Part shown: positions 45,391 to 58,650 of the stretch, piece after piece
How positions within the stretch are numbered: the stretch's first letter is position 1
Layout of the letters: each line of letters starts with the position of its first letter
Assembly: GCA_014898415.1 (NCBI GenBank)
Contig: RCTD01000005.1
Location: forward strand, 2,046,001 to 2,110,000
Origin: Stromatinia cepivora
Lineage: Eukaryota > Ascomycota > Leotiomycetes > Helotiales > Sclerotiniaceae
Length of the DNA: 64,000 nucleotides
Direction of reading: 5' to 3'
Made by a program: the position numbers and the translations under genes
Notes under the pieces: generated by a model
Told to the model about the DNA's origin: nothing
What the model saw: the letters and a program-made list of their open reading frames with translations, nothing else
Databases searched by the model: none

Positions 45391-46710
45391 GTTTTTTGTT
45401 TTGAAGAATAATGCTTCTGTTTTAAAGAAATGTTTTTTATATTCCTTTTAGGGATTCTCTATTAATATCCAATTCTTTCCCCGATCATCATTCCTTTATA
45501 TTGTTATTGATATCTTCGATATCTTTTTATTCTTCTTTTTGTAATTACAATCACCAATTTCATTATCTTTTGATATATTACTTATTACATATCATCTCAA
45601 TACCACTTTGTTTTTACCCCCAAATCAATATTATTTTGTTGTATCTTCATATTCAACACTTACAATGATAATTATATTAATAATTATAAAGGGAAAAAAA
45701 AGTATCCCTAATAAAGGAGCCGAAGATAGAACCGGAGGTGATTACAAAAAGAACCGAAAATGAAATCAAAGGAGAAAACTATATACCGAAAAATATACAA
45801 GGCAATATACTAGAAGAAGCGGACGATTATATTAATAGTAGAAGAATATATATCTAAATAAAAGGAATATTAGACTCCGCTATATAGTATATAAAAACCA
45901 CTAGATACCTAACCAAATATAATATTAGAAATCGACAAATACTATAGCTTCCTGAAACCAATAACAACTTACCAGTTAATATATAGAGATCATTAATACC
46001 TAGACAAGTATAATATTAAAGGTCAATAAATACAATGATTCCTTAGAGCAAAAACTACTAGTTAATAATCTACCAATCATCCTGGCTAGTAGCTAATTAT
46101 ACTCTTGCTACAAAGGGAAAAGTTATAAATATAACTTTATAGAATATACTATCCTATTAAAGAAAGGCATCTGTACTATAGTATAGGGCTGAAGGCTTTA
46201 ACCCAATACGATTGGAGGATTGAAAGCAGAAGAGATAGATTTCCTTTAATTTTTATTATGAAAAGAGGGATACTGATTATCCTTTAAAGATTATTATACT
46301 ATCATGAAGCGATTATTCTATTCGAATTTTGTTAGATTTTGGGTTTTAAAAGATCTAGTAAAGGAATGATCATTCAATACTATTAACTTTCTATTTTCAG
46401 ATTAACATTGTTCAATTCGGTTTAAACCAATTATAGTATTTATAGTTTAACCCTTTCTACTTTTATATACATTACACTCCTAAAGGAGTATTGGATTTTG
46501 GATTATACCGTATATCTAAACATAGGACTATACTATAATGGGATTAGCCTGCACATGATTCTACCGAATCACATAATCTGTATAATAGCTTCTAACTAGA
46601 TAATCTTAGAATAATAAGGCTTTTCCACCCACTCAATATGACTTGTTAACAAGTATATTATATTCTTTGTAGATATCAGATTGTACTCCTTTTGGCCCGA
46701 ATTATAACTT

Positions 46711-46932
46711 CTATTTAATTGTTGATTGTAGATATCGCATCAGATTCTTTAAAGCTATAATATGATGTTTTGTTGGTTTTGTTATAAATTGTGAAAATCT
46801 TCCAATTGAGAATACTATATCTAATTGAGTATATATTATTGAATAGATCATATTTTCTATTCGTTGTTGATATTCGTTTATATTTGTTAGTTTATTATTA
46901 TTGGTTGCTAACTGGAAATGAATATAATCCAT
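46711..46932 (-). pseudogene. Copia RNase H-proximal fragment (copy 1)
   Basis: The frame reads NEYQQRIENMIYSIIYTQLD then IVFSIGRFSQFITKPTKHHI and ALKNLMRYLQST. This is the conserved copia block after reverse transcriptase (YQxxIGSLMYxxxxTRPDIAxAVxxLSQF...HxxAxKRxLRYL). Changes such as Ala/Val to Ile/Thr fit RIP. Confidence 0.85.
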
Positions 46933-48069
46933 TATTGATAATTTCTTGGTTTAGTATTATCTATATATAATACTGTATTTGATTAGTATAATATCGAGAT
47001 ATTCTTTTTGGTTTATAATTAATATATATACTTTTCTATTGCGAATAATCTTAACATCTAGGATCTTATTAATCTCCTTTAGATTCTTGATGTTAAAATA
47101 AGTTAATAGCTTTTTATCGAATCAAATGATTTGTAATGATATACATAATACAATAACAATATCATTGATATATATTAGTAATATTATATCATAGTCTTTG
47201 GATGTATATAAATATAGATTTGTTAAACTTTGTACAAAACCTATACTTAAAAGTTTTTTCTTCAATAATAAACTCCAATCCCTTTTAGTTTGCTTCAAAT
47301 TATATAGATTTCATAGAATTTATAATATATATCCCTTTTCGATTTTGATATTTTGGAATGATTCGAAATAGATCTCTTTTTTCAAATATAATTTAGTAAA
47401 GGCGTTTTTGATATCGAAATATAAGCATTCCAAATTTTCCTTTACAATGATAATTAAGAATAATTTGAATATATCTAACCTCATTATTGATACAAATATT
47501 TCATTATAATCTTTTCCTAATATTTGATTGAATCTTCGAACTATTAATCTTACTTTGAATTATTCTACCTTGTTATCCTTTGTTTTAATTATAAATATTT
47601 ATTTCGTTGAAACCAGATTACTTTTTTTAAGGAATATATATTTTTCCCAAATATTATTTTGAATTAAAGATATAATTTCCTTTTAAATAGCTTCTTTTTA
47701 TTTTTCAAAATATTCTTGATCCGATATTATTTCTTTATAAATTCTTGGTATTTTGATTCTCAGAATTTCTTTGGCTGAATATATTATACTTTTTGTATTG
47801 TTTATATCTATTAACGAAATTATGAAATCTAAAACGATCTTGTTTTTGATATAAAAGTTTATTTTGTAAATAATTAGAATTATAATTATAATATGTTTTA
47901 TACTTTCTTGAATTTTGATCTGTATAAATATTACAATCAATATCTTTATAATCTTGCTTTCCCGTTTTTCTTTAAGATTTTGCTTTATATTTCTTTTTTG
48001 TTTTCGTATTAAATATTTTGGAGGTTTGTTTTCAAGATTTATTGTATTCTTTTATTCGATCTTAAATGA

Positions 48070-48531
48070 TTATAGATTTACTTTATTTTCTGATTCTATT
48101 GAAATGGATTTATTAATAAAATTTAAAATGATTTTAAATTTTGTTTCTAGTATAAATTCAAAATCTACAGAAATTGACTTTTGAATTGGAATCTTTGGAA
48201 TAATAAATTCGATATCTAAAATATCCTTGAAAGAAAATTCTTGATTTGTTTTCTGGATATTATCATTTTTATCTTTATTGTATATTGATATTGATATATC
48301 TAATTTATTTAATTTCAATTTGATAATTAAAGTACTTGATACAATTACTGAATTCAATATAATATCTATTGAAGAGAATATTTGGAATGAAGATGATACA
48401 GATATTGTATTTGATGTTGAGGATGGAAAAGATGCTTTGTTTACTACTGATTTACTATAAGGTCTTCGATTTGGCTTTATATTCTTAATTCTTTGTAGAT
48501 CTGATTTATAATTTTTTAATTTAAGATCCAA
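48070..48531 (-). pseudogene. Copia inter-domain linker fragment (copy 1)
   Basis: A low-complexity frame rich in Ser, Ile, Asn and Lys, between the integrase and reverse-transcriptase regions. It has no motif of its own. Its place and its match to copia copy 2 support it as polyprotein linker. Confidence 0.5.
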
Positions 48532-48999
48532 ATCTTTTTTTCGATAAAATTCATTTATAATTATTCTACTTGATCGAAATATATAATTTAACTTTGAAGA
48601 ATATACTTTGATATATTTATTCGTAATTTTTAAGTATTCTAAGAATATATCAACTTTCGAAGTATCCTGTAATTTATTATATCTTTATCCTTTCAGAATA
48701 ATTTTGGGATTGATATAAACGTAATATTTGTTCCCCTAGATTTTGTATATCTCTATATCTGGTACTATACCTGTAAAAGCTTCTATAGGGGATCGATCTA
48801 TTCCGTTCATATCAGGACTAATACTAGTACGATTCCTGATATAAGCATCGTCTTTTTGTTTAAATGGTATGATCCAATTTACTCTTGTACAACTGTCAAT
48901 AATCAATATAAAATAATGATTCCCTTAAATCGATTTTGGAAATGATCCTGCAATATCGAAATATATAAATTCGAGTCTCTTTGATTTGTACGGATTCAA

Positions 49000-49305
49000 T
49001 TACTTTAGAATATGATTAATCATCTTAATGAGTATATACATTTTATAGATATCTAATTCAATTGGAATTTTTATTGATTTGGCTATATTGGATATTTTGT
49101 ATAGATTCTTGATCTTGTTTAAACCTAAATGATTGAATTTTCGATATTGTAATAAATATCTTTCTTTCTCTTTGAATATTAATTCGTTATCGATACCTTT
49201 GATATTATCGATTATCTTTGAAGAAAAGCCTTTTTTCTGATCATTTTGATATATACTCGAATAAAGAATTGTATCTTTGTATCCTTTAATTATATATAAA
49301 ATCAT
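49000..49305 (-). pseudogene. Copia GAG-pre-integrase/integrase zinc-finger fragment (copy 1)
   Basis: Frame reads RYLLQYRKFNHLGLNKIKNL, then SIKIPIELDIYKMYILIK. In copia proteins this is the HHCC finger (WHxRxxHLG...CxxC). Here both cysteines are Tyr (IYKMYI) and the first His is Tyr, so metal binding is lost. Confidence 0.8.
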
Positions 49306-51006
49306 ATATATTCTGTTTTGTATTCTAATACAAATGATTTTCTTATTATCCTTCTTGAAATATATATAATAAAAATTGAATTCTCTTTATAGCCCTATTT
49401 CATAAATTCTTTTTTCTAATAGTAAGTTTATTTTTAATCCTGGTATATATAATATATTTGAGAATAATATCTTAGAACTATTTTTGTATATTATATCTAT
49501 TAAATCCTAATAACGATAATATATTATTTCTCCACTAACCTTTATTCTTTATTTAGCAATAAGGTTTATTAATCTGAATAATGAAGATTGATCAAATATA
49601 TATAAAGAAGCATCTATATCGGTATATTATTTGTTAAAGGAAATTTTATTAATAATCTCTTTTATCAAATTGCAATTTTTCTTTATTATATCCTCAATAT
49701 CGGAATCTGATTTAAAGATATTATTAATAAAGTATACTTAATCTTTCTTATTGAAATAAATCTTTTTCGGATTCAATGATCCTTTTCTCTTTTAATAATA
49801 AAGATAATTACAAAGGAATTTATTAGTTTATAATAAATATAAACAATCTTATATATAATGATCTTCCTTTTGATACAAATCATAAATATTGTTTAAAATC
49901 TCGAAATCTGATTTTTGATATTGAAAAATATACTTAGATCCTTTCGCAATTTGCATTTACTCTGATCCATTTTTAAAATGAAATTCCTTAACCTACAAAT
50001 ACTTGATTTTATCATCGATATTAAGACTAATTTGGATATCCAATATATCCATTATTTCTTGATAATCGATTGAAAGATTATATATTAAAATCAAAAATAA
50101 GATAGTATCTTGATATACTAACCAATAGCTTTCATCTACAATCTCTAATTTCCTTTTATACTTTTTCAATTTATTTCAAACTTCGATAATAATTATATCG
50201 GAATAAATATTAAATTGAAATTTGAAGTTCTGAATCATCGTTATATATATATTGATTATGATTACATTGATTCTAATATATTTCGATTTAAAATATCTTT
50301 AAAGTATATATATTATTGAATATTTATTAGTAAAAACTTTATCGTTATTATTGAATGTTATACAAATATGTGATAACATATTCGCTTCATCCTTTAAATA
50401 TTCCGATTTCAATTCGATATTGTAATATACACAACCATTGATCTTGTAGATAGATACTATATTGGATCCTGTAATCTGTATATATTTGTCTAATATTTAA
50501 TCAATTATATAAAACTATCCTTTCCCTTTCAATTATATCTTTATTTATCTAAATTATCGTTTATAATTATTTTGATTGAACTTCGAAAAATTGTTTGATT
50601 CCGATATTATAAAAGTTTCTTATTGTTTGATGAATATCGAAGATAGTTTTCAGGTTTTTAAGACGATTTTAAAAAATGTATTGTAAATAGATTCAGGATA
50701 ATAAAGAAATATAAAAAATAGAATAATAAGAAAATTCGTAAAATCATATTATAATATATTTTCTTATAATTATACAAACTTGCTTTTCACTTCTACTATA
50801 ATTCTATATCAGCATTATACAGATTGCTCTCCGCTTTGATTTGTAATATTATAAATTATAAATTGTATTATTATATTTCAACTCTACTTCAATAATACTA
50901 TATAAAAACTCTGATTTTCATTTTGTTTCATCCTTACTAACTATATTAATCCTTTCTCGATTTGCTTTACTTTCTAATCATTATTATACAATCAGATCTC
51001 ATAATC

Positions 51007-51172
51007 TATTAACTTTTGATACAGAAAATAATAATATTATTGATTATATAGATTGAATTAAGGATCTATATTTCTAGTAAAAATAGAATTAAAGTTATCC
51101 CCAAATATGGTCTATGCACCATTGTAATCACGTGACCTCAATTCTAATCCTATGATGGCCTCATTTCCAACA
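51007..51172 (-). repeat. Copia copy 1 5' LTR
   Basis: 166 bp, matching 43653-43817 and 58767-58932. Its inner edge starts TATTAAC for TGTTAAC, a RIP-type change. Confidence 0.88.
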
Positions 51173-51282
51173 GAACTATTTATTAATCCGAATAATATGA
51201 TTTTATATTTATATAATTTGTATTAAATTCGAAAGGTAGTATACTTTTCCAAAACAGAATCCATTTTTATATGATGGAAAAT

Positions 51283-51525
51283 TTAACGAATATTGAATTT
51301 AATAAAGATTTTAGTATTAGAAAACCAAAAAAGTATTTTATTGATTAAAAGAAAGGGATATCGATCTTTATATATCAAAGAATTTAATAATCTGAAATCT
51401 ATATAGAATTTCAAATTACTATTAAATTTCTTGATGAATAGGATGGGTATAATATAAGGGGCTTGATTGGGTTTAATAAAATCTTTATTGAAATTATCTA
51501 TAATATATTCTTTAATAATTTCCAA
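51283..51525 (-). pseudogene. Gypsy reverse transcriptase fragment (copy A)
   Basis: Frame reads FIKPNQAPYIIPILFIKKFN, then LKFYIDFRLLNSLIYKDRYP. This is the gypsy RT block (GFIxPSxSPxxxPILFVKK...LRxCVDYRxLNxxTxKDRYPLP). The polymerase YxDD box, further along the same copy at 43582-43571 beyond the copia insertion, now reads YLNN. Confidence 0.88.
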
Positions 51526-54398
51526 TTATTCTAGGGATATCTTATAAAATAGATTATAATACAAAATTTGTTCTTCTTTATCTTCCAATATGATTTTATA
51601 ATTACAAAATTGGTTAGGAGATAAGATATTTGATTTATATTTGGAAAAGGTTTGATAATATTATCAATATTCAAATAATATTTCAGATTCTGAATCGATT
51701 TCGGTTAATACTTGATCAAGTTTCTTTTGAATTTTTATATTCTTGAATTTGGTTAGGGCAATCAGTATTCTTTCTTTTATATATTATTCGTTCTATTAGG
51801 AGTTTATTATATCATCGAATTCTTTCAAAATAATAATAAAAAGTTCAGTTTATTTATCTCTTTTGTATTCTAATTAGAATTTATTAGGTTTGAATATATA
51901 TAAATTGAGGACTTCGGGTGATATACAGGGGAGGTATTCGTAGATCTGTAATAATGGTATGATTGGTTGGAAAAAAGGTAGATTAAATTTGAAAGGAATC
52001 GGGATTTCTTCTTTTTCAATAAAAATCTATATTATATTCATATTTGAAGGTTCTTATTATATATCATCAATTGTGATTGATCTGTTCAATTATGAATTTC
52101 TTCGATTCCAATATTCTTTGAATTGATTATTTCATTAATTAGTATTTTGTTAGATTAATCGATTGATCTTTTGTTTACAAAGGGATGATTAAATAACGAA
52201 GAGATTATTCGAATAGGAGATGGTACAGGGTTTCTCTTTAAGTTATTCGAGATATTGATTGAAGTAATCAAACTTCGCTCAAGTTTTTGATAATCAAAGT
52301 TTATCTAAAATAATATTATAATTCCCTAATTCAATAATAAGGAAAGGGACAAAAGATTGTTTACAGTTATCGATCATTAAATTAAGGAATGTGAAATAGA
52401 TAATGATATGGCTTTATATACTATTATATCCTTTAACTTCAATTAAAGCTTTAAACGATATAATTCTTGATTTAAATATAGGAAATAAATAAATAAGGAG
52501 TATGATATTAATAAAAGCGAATCCATTTGCTTTAAAGTTAATAAATACTCTTAATCAATAAATATAATTATTTTTCGAAAGATTATAGAGAAGGGTGAAT
52601 GCTTTTCCTTTTATAAGCTTAATTAGATCAAGAAATCTTATATCCTATATAGCATTTAAAATGGAGATAGAATCTAAACATTTAATTTTAAATGCTTTTC
52701 TTTTTCTAAATAGATATTCTATATGATTTCAATTATAGCTTCTAAATTAAAATCTTTTTTGGTATCTCAATATTCTTCGAATTCTTTTATTTCTTTTTGT
52801 ATTATCTCGATCTTATTGAAGTTATTGATATACAATATCGATATATATACTACTTCAAAAAAGGGAAAGGACAATGAATGTTTGAAGTTCGAATAGTTAT
52901 TAGATGTAGTGGAACTGGTATATCCAGAAGGGACATTCTGAAATGGAAACGGTTTCAGGAATATAGAGATTTCAAAATTGGAATTATTAGAGTTCCGAAA
53001 GGGTTATAAAGGGTTTATAATAATCATTGATTTATAAATAACTATAGGGGCTTTTTGTTCAATATAGTATTGGTTTCGTTTTTGTAATGAAACTTTGTTT
53101 TGATTTATTTTAATAAATATATTCATAAATTTTTTTATAATCTTGTAATCCTTAATAGATATTATTATTATTTACAAAAGAAAATCGGAAATCTTCTATT
53201 CGAGATTCTTAAATAGAATTTTATTATCAATAATCTTCGCTTGAGTAACAAATAATCTAAACTTCTTATATCATTTTAAGAAATTGTTATATCGAATTAT
53301 ATTAAATATAATCTATGTCTTATATTAAAAACAAACATTATCGATTTCGATCAGGTTCTAATAAATCGCTGCAAGTTGTTCGATTAATTCGAATACTATA
53401 AATCGGGGTATTCATATATAAAGAGTATGATAATATATTTATACTTTTGATTCGGTTTAATCGATTATATATACATAATATTGTATTTCATTCTTAAATA
53501 ATATAATATATAATTTGAATTATTCTATAATTAATAATTACTATAAATTAATTTTAGATTTAATATCATCATTAAGTTTAGTAATAAGATTTATGGGTTT
53601 TAATATATAGATATTTTGTTGCGAATTGTGATTGATATAGGAATACAATCTTGATTAATTAAATCGGTTTCTTGAATAAAGGGACCCCTGATTATTAGAT
53701 AGATTATTACTTTTTGAAAGAAAAGAAGAATTATTAAAGAGCTTTAGATGATTAGATTATTTGATCAAAGTTTTCTTCCTTTGATTTCGGGATCTTCGGG
53801 TTTGTTTAGATAAAGGTCCTTGGGTTTCGATTAAAGGAATAAGGGGAATCCCAGGTACTGCTATTAATCTGGATGTTTATATAAGTATCATTTGGGATTC
53901 AAAAGGAGGTTGCACTATTGTAGAGCTCATTGTTATTATAGCTTTCAATTATCGATTCTTCTTTTTCAAACTTATAATCATTATATAAAAATCTTATAAT
54001 TATAATAATGATTCGGATAAAACAATTGAATTGTTAAAAGCATCGATTTTATATATTAGAATTTTCTTTTTACCAATCTTCTTTTTTCCAATAATAACAT
54101 TATCCAATTCTATATTTATATTTTCTTCGAAGGATTGTTGAAATAATTAAGAAGAAGGAAAGGGTTCCTTAGAATATAGTTTCGAAGGTTTGGAGCATAT
54201 AGAAGAAGGAATTCGTTGCATTATGAAAATAATAATACACTTTTAAAAATGTTTATATCTTCATTGACTAAATTGGAATAGATCTTTTTTCTTTAGATGT
54301 AATATTTGTAAAAATTCATCTAAAAAGGTATTATTAAAATGAAGTATTATTTGAAAGATCATTAAATAGCTGGACACTTATAAATGAATTGTAGATAA

Positions 54399-54680
54399 TA
54401 TAATATACAAAAGCTATAATAGAACTGAATAAATAAAATCAATTATATTCCTTAAAATCTACAATTGAAGAATTATAGCTTGTAAAAAACAATTAGATAT
54501 ATATACATAAATACCCATTCATAAAATACAGAATTATACATATACATTATTAAGGTCATCATTCTATTATATTAAATCGTATAAATCGTAACACATATAT
54601 ATGAACAATCAGCTCATTAATTGATATAGAAGATAAGAGGTATCACGTAGTTAGCCTCCTATAGTTCACGATTCGTGACA
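54399..54680 (-). repeat. Gypsy copy A 5' LTR
   Basis: 282 bp, matching 38582-38861. In sense orientation it begins TGTCACGAATCGTGAACTAT; its inner end is RIP-altered (TATAATATA for TGTGACGCA on the plus strand). Confidence 0.85.
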
Positions 54681-54785
54681 ATATATTGATCAAAACAATA
54701 ATTTTGATTACAAGTATAAGTTCTGTATTATAATCCACTTTATAAGATATCTCTGGAATAATTAAAAATCATTAAAGAATATATT

Positions 54786-55004
54786 ATGGATAATTTTAGT
54801 AAAGGTTTTATTGAATTCAATCAAGTCTTTTATATTATATTCATTTTATTCGTCAAAAAATCCAATAGTAATTTGAGGTTCTGTATAGATTTTAGATTAT
54901 TGAATTCTTTGATATATAAAAATCGATATCCCTTCCCTTTAATCGATAAAACGCTTTCTCAATTTTCCAATACTAAAGTTTTTATTAAATTCGATATTCA
55001 TTAA
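54786..55004 (+). pseudogene. Gypsy reverse transcriptase fragment (copy B)
   Basis: Frame reads SKGFIEFNQVFYIIFILFVK then NLRFCIDFRLLNSLIYKNRY and PFPLIDKTLSQFSNTKVFIK, a good gypsy RT match. It ends at a TAA where a Gln codon (CAA) is expected. In the same frame the YxDD box at 55179-55190 reads YFNN. Confidence 0.9.
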
Positions 55005-58000
55005 ATTTTTTATTGTATAAAAATAAATCCTATTTCGAAAAAGTATATTACCTTTCGAACCCAATATAAATTATACAAATATAAGATTATATTATTCGGA
55101 TTAACAAATGATCCCATAATTTATCAATATTATATAAATAATATTTTATTCGATTATCTAAATATTTTTTATACAATATATTTCAATAATATTTTAATTT
55201 ATTCCAAAAACGAAAAAGAATATCAGATTTATATTAAATTAATTTTTAAATAATTAAAAATTATTGATTTATAAACAAATCTCAAAAAATATAAATTTAA
55301 TATTATATATATCAAATATTTGAGTTTTATTATTTTTATTAAAGAAATAAAAATGAATTTTAAAAAAATTGAAATAATTGAGAATTGGATTTTTCTAATA
55401 ACATTAAAAGAGATTTAGTCATTTCTCGATTTTTGTAATTTTTATTAATAATTTATTAAAGATTATAATATAATAATGAAATCTTTCAATAAATTTATTA
55501 AAATAAACGTTAAATTTGTATTCAATAAAATATACCAAAACATATTCAATATCTTAAAGAAAAAGCTTATCTTCGTTCTGCTCCTACAATATTATAATCA
55601 TTGATTCTTTTATATACTCGAAATAGATATATTTGATAAAATAATTGCTAATATATTATTATAATAGTATAACAAAGATTGATTACCTATAGTTTATTTT
55701 TCCAAAACTATAATTATCACTGAATTGAACTATAAAATTTACAATAAGGAAATATTATCAATCATTCAATCTTTTAACCATTGAAAAACAAAATTCATCG
55801 GTTCACTGTATAAAATCAAGGTTTATACTGATTACAAAGCCCTCGAATATTTTATGATTATCAAAACTTTCAACATTCAATAAATTTGTTAAATAAAAAT
55901 ACTAATCGATTATAATTTTATCATTATATATCGCTTTGAAAAGGATAACCCTTTCGTTAACATTTTAATTCATTAAATCAATGAATTGAATTTCCAGAAT
56001 TATATCAAAAAAAAAATCATCTTCAATAGTTTATTAAAGATAATCAAATTGATACCGAAATTATAAGAAAAGTTTTATAAAAGTATTATTTAAACAAAAT
56101 AATAATTATGAATATTAATTTGAATAAAATCGTTTTTTAATTTGATCTAATTAATTATATTATCGAAATAAATAAAACTATAGATAATTTATTAGTATTT
56201 AAAATATAAATTATTTAAGGTTACAAATATATATTACTTCAAAATAATCTTTTGTTCTATAATAATTATCTGATAATACTTGATATTGATAATCCTCGAA
56301 TTTATCTGATTTGTAAAGCCTATAATTTCATTTCCATTATTCATTTTGGTATAAATAAAATCTATTTTTTATTATTTCAATAATATTATTGGTCTAGAAT
56401 ATATAATATTATAATCAGATATATATATAATTATTATGTTTGCAAATATAATTCCGTTTTATATAATCGTTTCCCTGGTTTATTATATTTATTTCCGATT
56501 CCTAATTGAGTATAGTAATATATTATTATAGATTATTATAGTTTTAATAAGGATAAATATAGATATAATAATATTTTAGTTATTATTGATTGATTGATGA
56601 AATAAGTTATCTCTATACCTTGTTATAAATTAATCGATATTCGAATTCAAGTATAATTATATCTTTATTATATATATTGATATTATAATCCTTTTGACAT
56701 TATAATATTGGATTATGATCCTCAATTTATATTATAGTTCTGAAAGGAATTCAATCAAATCCTAGGAATCGATTTTAAATTATTTATTGTTTATTATCTT
56801 TAAATCGATAATCAAATTAAAATTTATAATTAATATCTTTAATAATAATTAAGATTGTTTGTTAATTATTGTCAAAATAATTAATCAAAATTCCTATTTA
56901 TAATAGATTATATATAATTTACTCTTTTATATAATTTTTTAAAAGGGTTTATATTTTACAAAACTTTATATAGGTATATATCGAAATATATATAAGAATA
57001 GAAAAAAGATATTAATAAATCAACAAATGATATAAATATATATAATATCTATATATATATAAAGTATAATAAATTAGCTTTTATATAAACAAAAGAAGAT
57101 TTATTATATATTTAAATTAAAATATCGAAATTTATAAATATTTATCAATATAAAATCGATTTCGATATCAGAGATTATATATAATTCAATATAAAGAATT
57201 ACCTTATTGAAAAACTATTCAAGAAATTGGATTTTCTGATTCAAAGAAGATTCAAGATTATTGATCGATTTGGGAACTTTTTCAAACTCGAATTCTTGAT
57301 TATAATGAAAATTCATTTTATTTTCTTTTCAAATTGATTATACAAAGTATATAATAATCTTTTTTTTAATCAAATATTCGAATTATTTTCATTTATTAAT
57401 ATAATTAATAATTCGGAATAGAAAATAAAGAAAATCCTAATAATAAAGAAAATATAAAAAACCCTATTATATAGAATCTTATAATTTAATAATAATATCG
57501 ATCTCATTTGATATCCTATTTCCAATCTTAAAATATTACTATATTTCTTATACAATTTTCATTTGATCAATCCAATATTGTTTGATCCTTTTAATCGATT
57601 AATTAATTGAATAAAGCTTTATAAAAACAGAAAAGATAATTATAATTATATAAATAATAATTCATTTATAAAATCAAGGGGAAAAAAAGTATTCTTCAAT
57701 TTAATAGATTAAATGTTATAATTTTACAATAATATATATATATATAATCGCAAAAGGATTATAAACCTATACAAATTCAAAGCAATTTGATCATATATAT
57801 ATATAATCTAAATTCTATATAATAAATGAATTACCATTATTAAAACAATATAAAGACAATATATTTAAAAACTCATACTTATAATTATTTCAAAAATTAT
57901 ATAAAAAAGAAACTTGAATATAATAAAAACGAAATATAATATCACCCCTATCGATTTCATTTAATTTGATTGATTTGATTAATTAATTGATCAATTTGAT

Positions 58001-58365
58001 CAATTTGATCGATTAATCTGATCAATTTCAAAATTGATCATATTAATCACCTATCATTACTATATTATAATTCAACCTCCTTCCCTTTTCTATCGAAACT
58101 TTTTCCTTTCAAAGATTCCCTAAATCAAAAAGAATACGAATCAATATTAATTTACCCAATTGATCAATTCATTCGTTATTTTAATCAATTTTGGTTAATT
58201 TTGATCAATTTGATCAATTTCTAATAAATTAACCAAATGAATCAAAATAATCAATTTAATTGATTTAGGGTTTATAAACCTTTACAAAACCTAATTTCCA
58301 ATGAAATAATAATAAAATAAAAAAGTAAAACACTTAAAGGTAAGCTTTTCCGAAAAAGGGAATAA

Positions 58366-58645
58366 TATTACGAATCATAAACTATAAAAGATTAATTATA
58401 TAATACCTCATTTCATATATCAATTAATAAATTGATCGTTTATATATATATATTACAATTTATATGATTTAATATAGTAAAATAATGATCCTAATAATAT
58501 ATATATACAACTCTACAATTTATGAATAAGTATTTGTATATATATATCTAATTGCTCCTTACAAGCCATAATTCTTCAATTATAGATTCTAAGGAATATA
58601 ATTGACTCTGTTTATTCAGCTCTACTACGGCTCTTGTGCGTCACA
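58366..58645 (+). repeat. Gypsy copy B 3' LTR
   Basis: 280 bp, inverted relative to 38582-38861 and 54399-54680. It ends GGCTCTTGTGCGTCACA. Its outer end is the least mutated of the gypsy termini. Confidence 0.88.
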
Positions 58646-58650
58646 AAATA

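Larger units (their letters stand above)
44345..46651 (+). mobile_element. Non-autonomous LTR element nested in copia copy 1
   Basis: LTRs of exactly 163 bp (44345-44507, 46489-46651) read TGTTGGATTTTGG...CTTGTTAACA. AGTAT flanks both sides (44340-44344, 46652-46656), a perfect target duplication. The outer 7 bp at each end (TGTTGGA, GTTAACA) equal those of the host copia. A purine stretch (AAAGGAG) precedes the right LTR, so sense is plus. The 1.98-kb interior has no pol; it holds a 60-bp tandem repeat, a segment like copia sequence (about 45071-45390) and one small open stretch (about 45690-45860) that would code a charged peptide of about 50 aa. It is the youngest insertion of the nest. 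Confidence 0.92.
43653..51172 (-). mobile_element. Copia (Ty1-type) LTR retrotransposon, copy 1, nested in gypsy copy A
   Basis: LTRs (43653-43817, 165 bp; 51007-51172, 166 bp) read TGTTGGAAATGAG...GTTAACA in the sense orientation. The 5-mer GAACT on both sides (43648-43652, 51173-51177) is a perfect target duplication. Domain order on the minus strand is copia-type: 5' LTR, gag, protease, integrase (about 49300-48700), linker (48531-48070), reverse transcriptase, RNase H (46932-46711), 3' LTR. The bases next to the 5' LTR (GATTATGAGATCTGATTG, from 51006 down) include TTATGAG, complementary to a methionine-tRNA anticodon loop. This suggests half-tRNA priming as in Ty5 and Drosophila copia. 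A 2.3-kb element is nested at 44345-46651. Confidence 0.9.
38582..54680 (-). mobile_element. Gypsy (Ty3-type) LTR retrotransposon, copy A, interrupted by two insertions
   Basis: LTRs of 280-282 bp lie at 38582-38861 and 54399-54680; in the sense orientation they read TGTCACGAATCG...GTGCGTCACA. Removing the inserted elements (40433-41959 and 43653-51172, each with its 5-bp duplication) leaves about 7.0 kb, a normal gypsy length. Order on the minus strand: 5' LTR (54680), gag region, reverse transcriptase (51525-51283, continuing to about 43570), RNase H and integrase region (about 43500-41960), 3' LTR (38582). All frames are broken by stops. The flanking 5-mers (ATTAT, ATATA) do not match, so I cannot show its target duplication. 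Confidence 0.88.
54681..58645 (+). mobile_element. Gypsy retrotransposon copy B, 5'-truncated, inverted relative to copy A
   Basis: From about 54700 the plus strand matches the minus strand of copy A from reverse transcriptase to the 3' LTR, without the insertions that copy A carries. It lacks gag and a 5' LTR; copy A's 5' LTR abuts its start. A purine tract (GAAAAAGGGAA) precedes the 3' LTR. It is more AT-rich than copy A. Its uninterrupted sequence confirms the borders of both insertions in copy A. Confidence 0.87.

Noticed and set aside
47915..48184. Plus-strand ORFs in the copia elements (also 59890-60159, 60718-61047)
   Set aside because: Shadows opposite the polyprotein frames; Ile/Phe/Ser-rich by base composition only.
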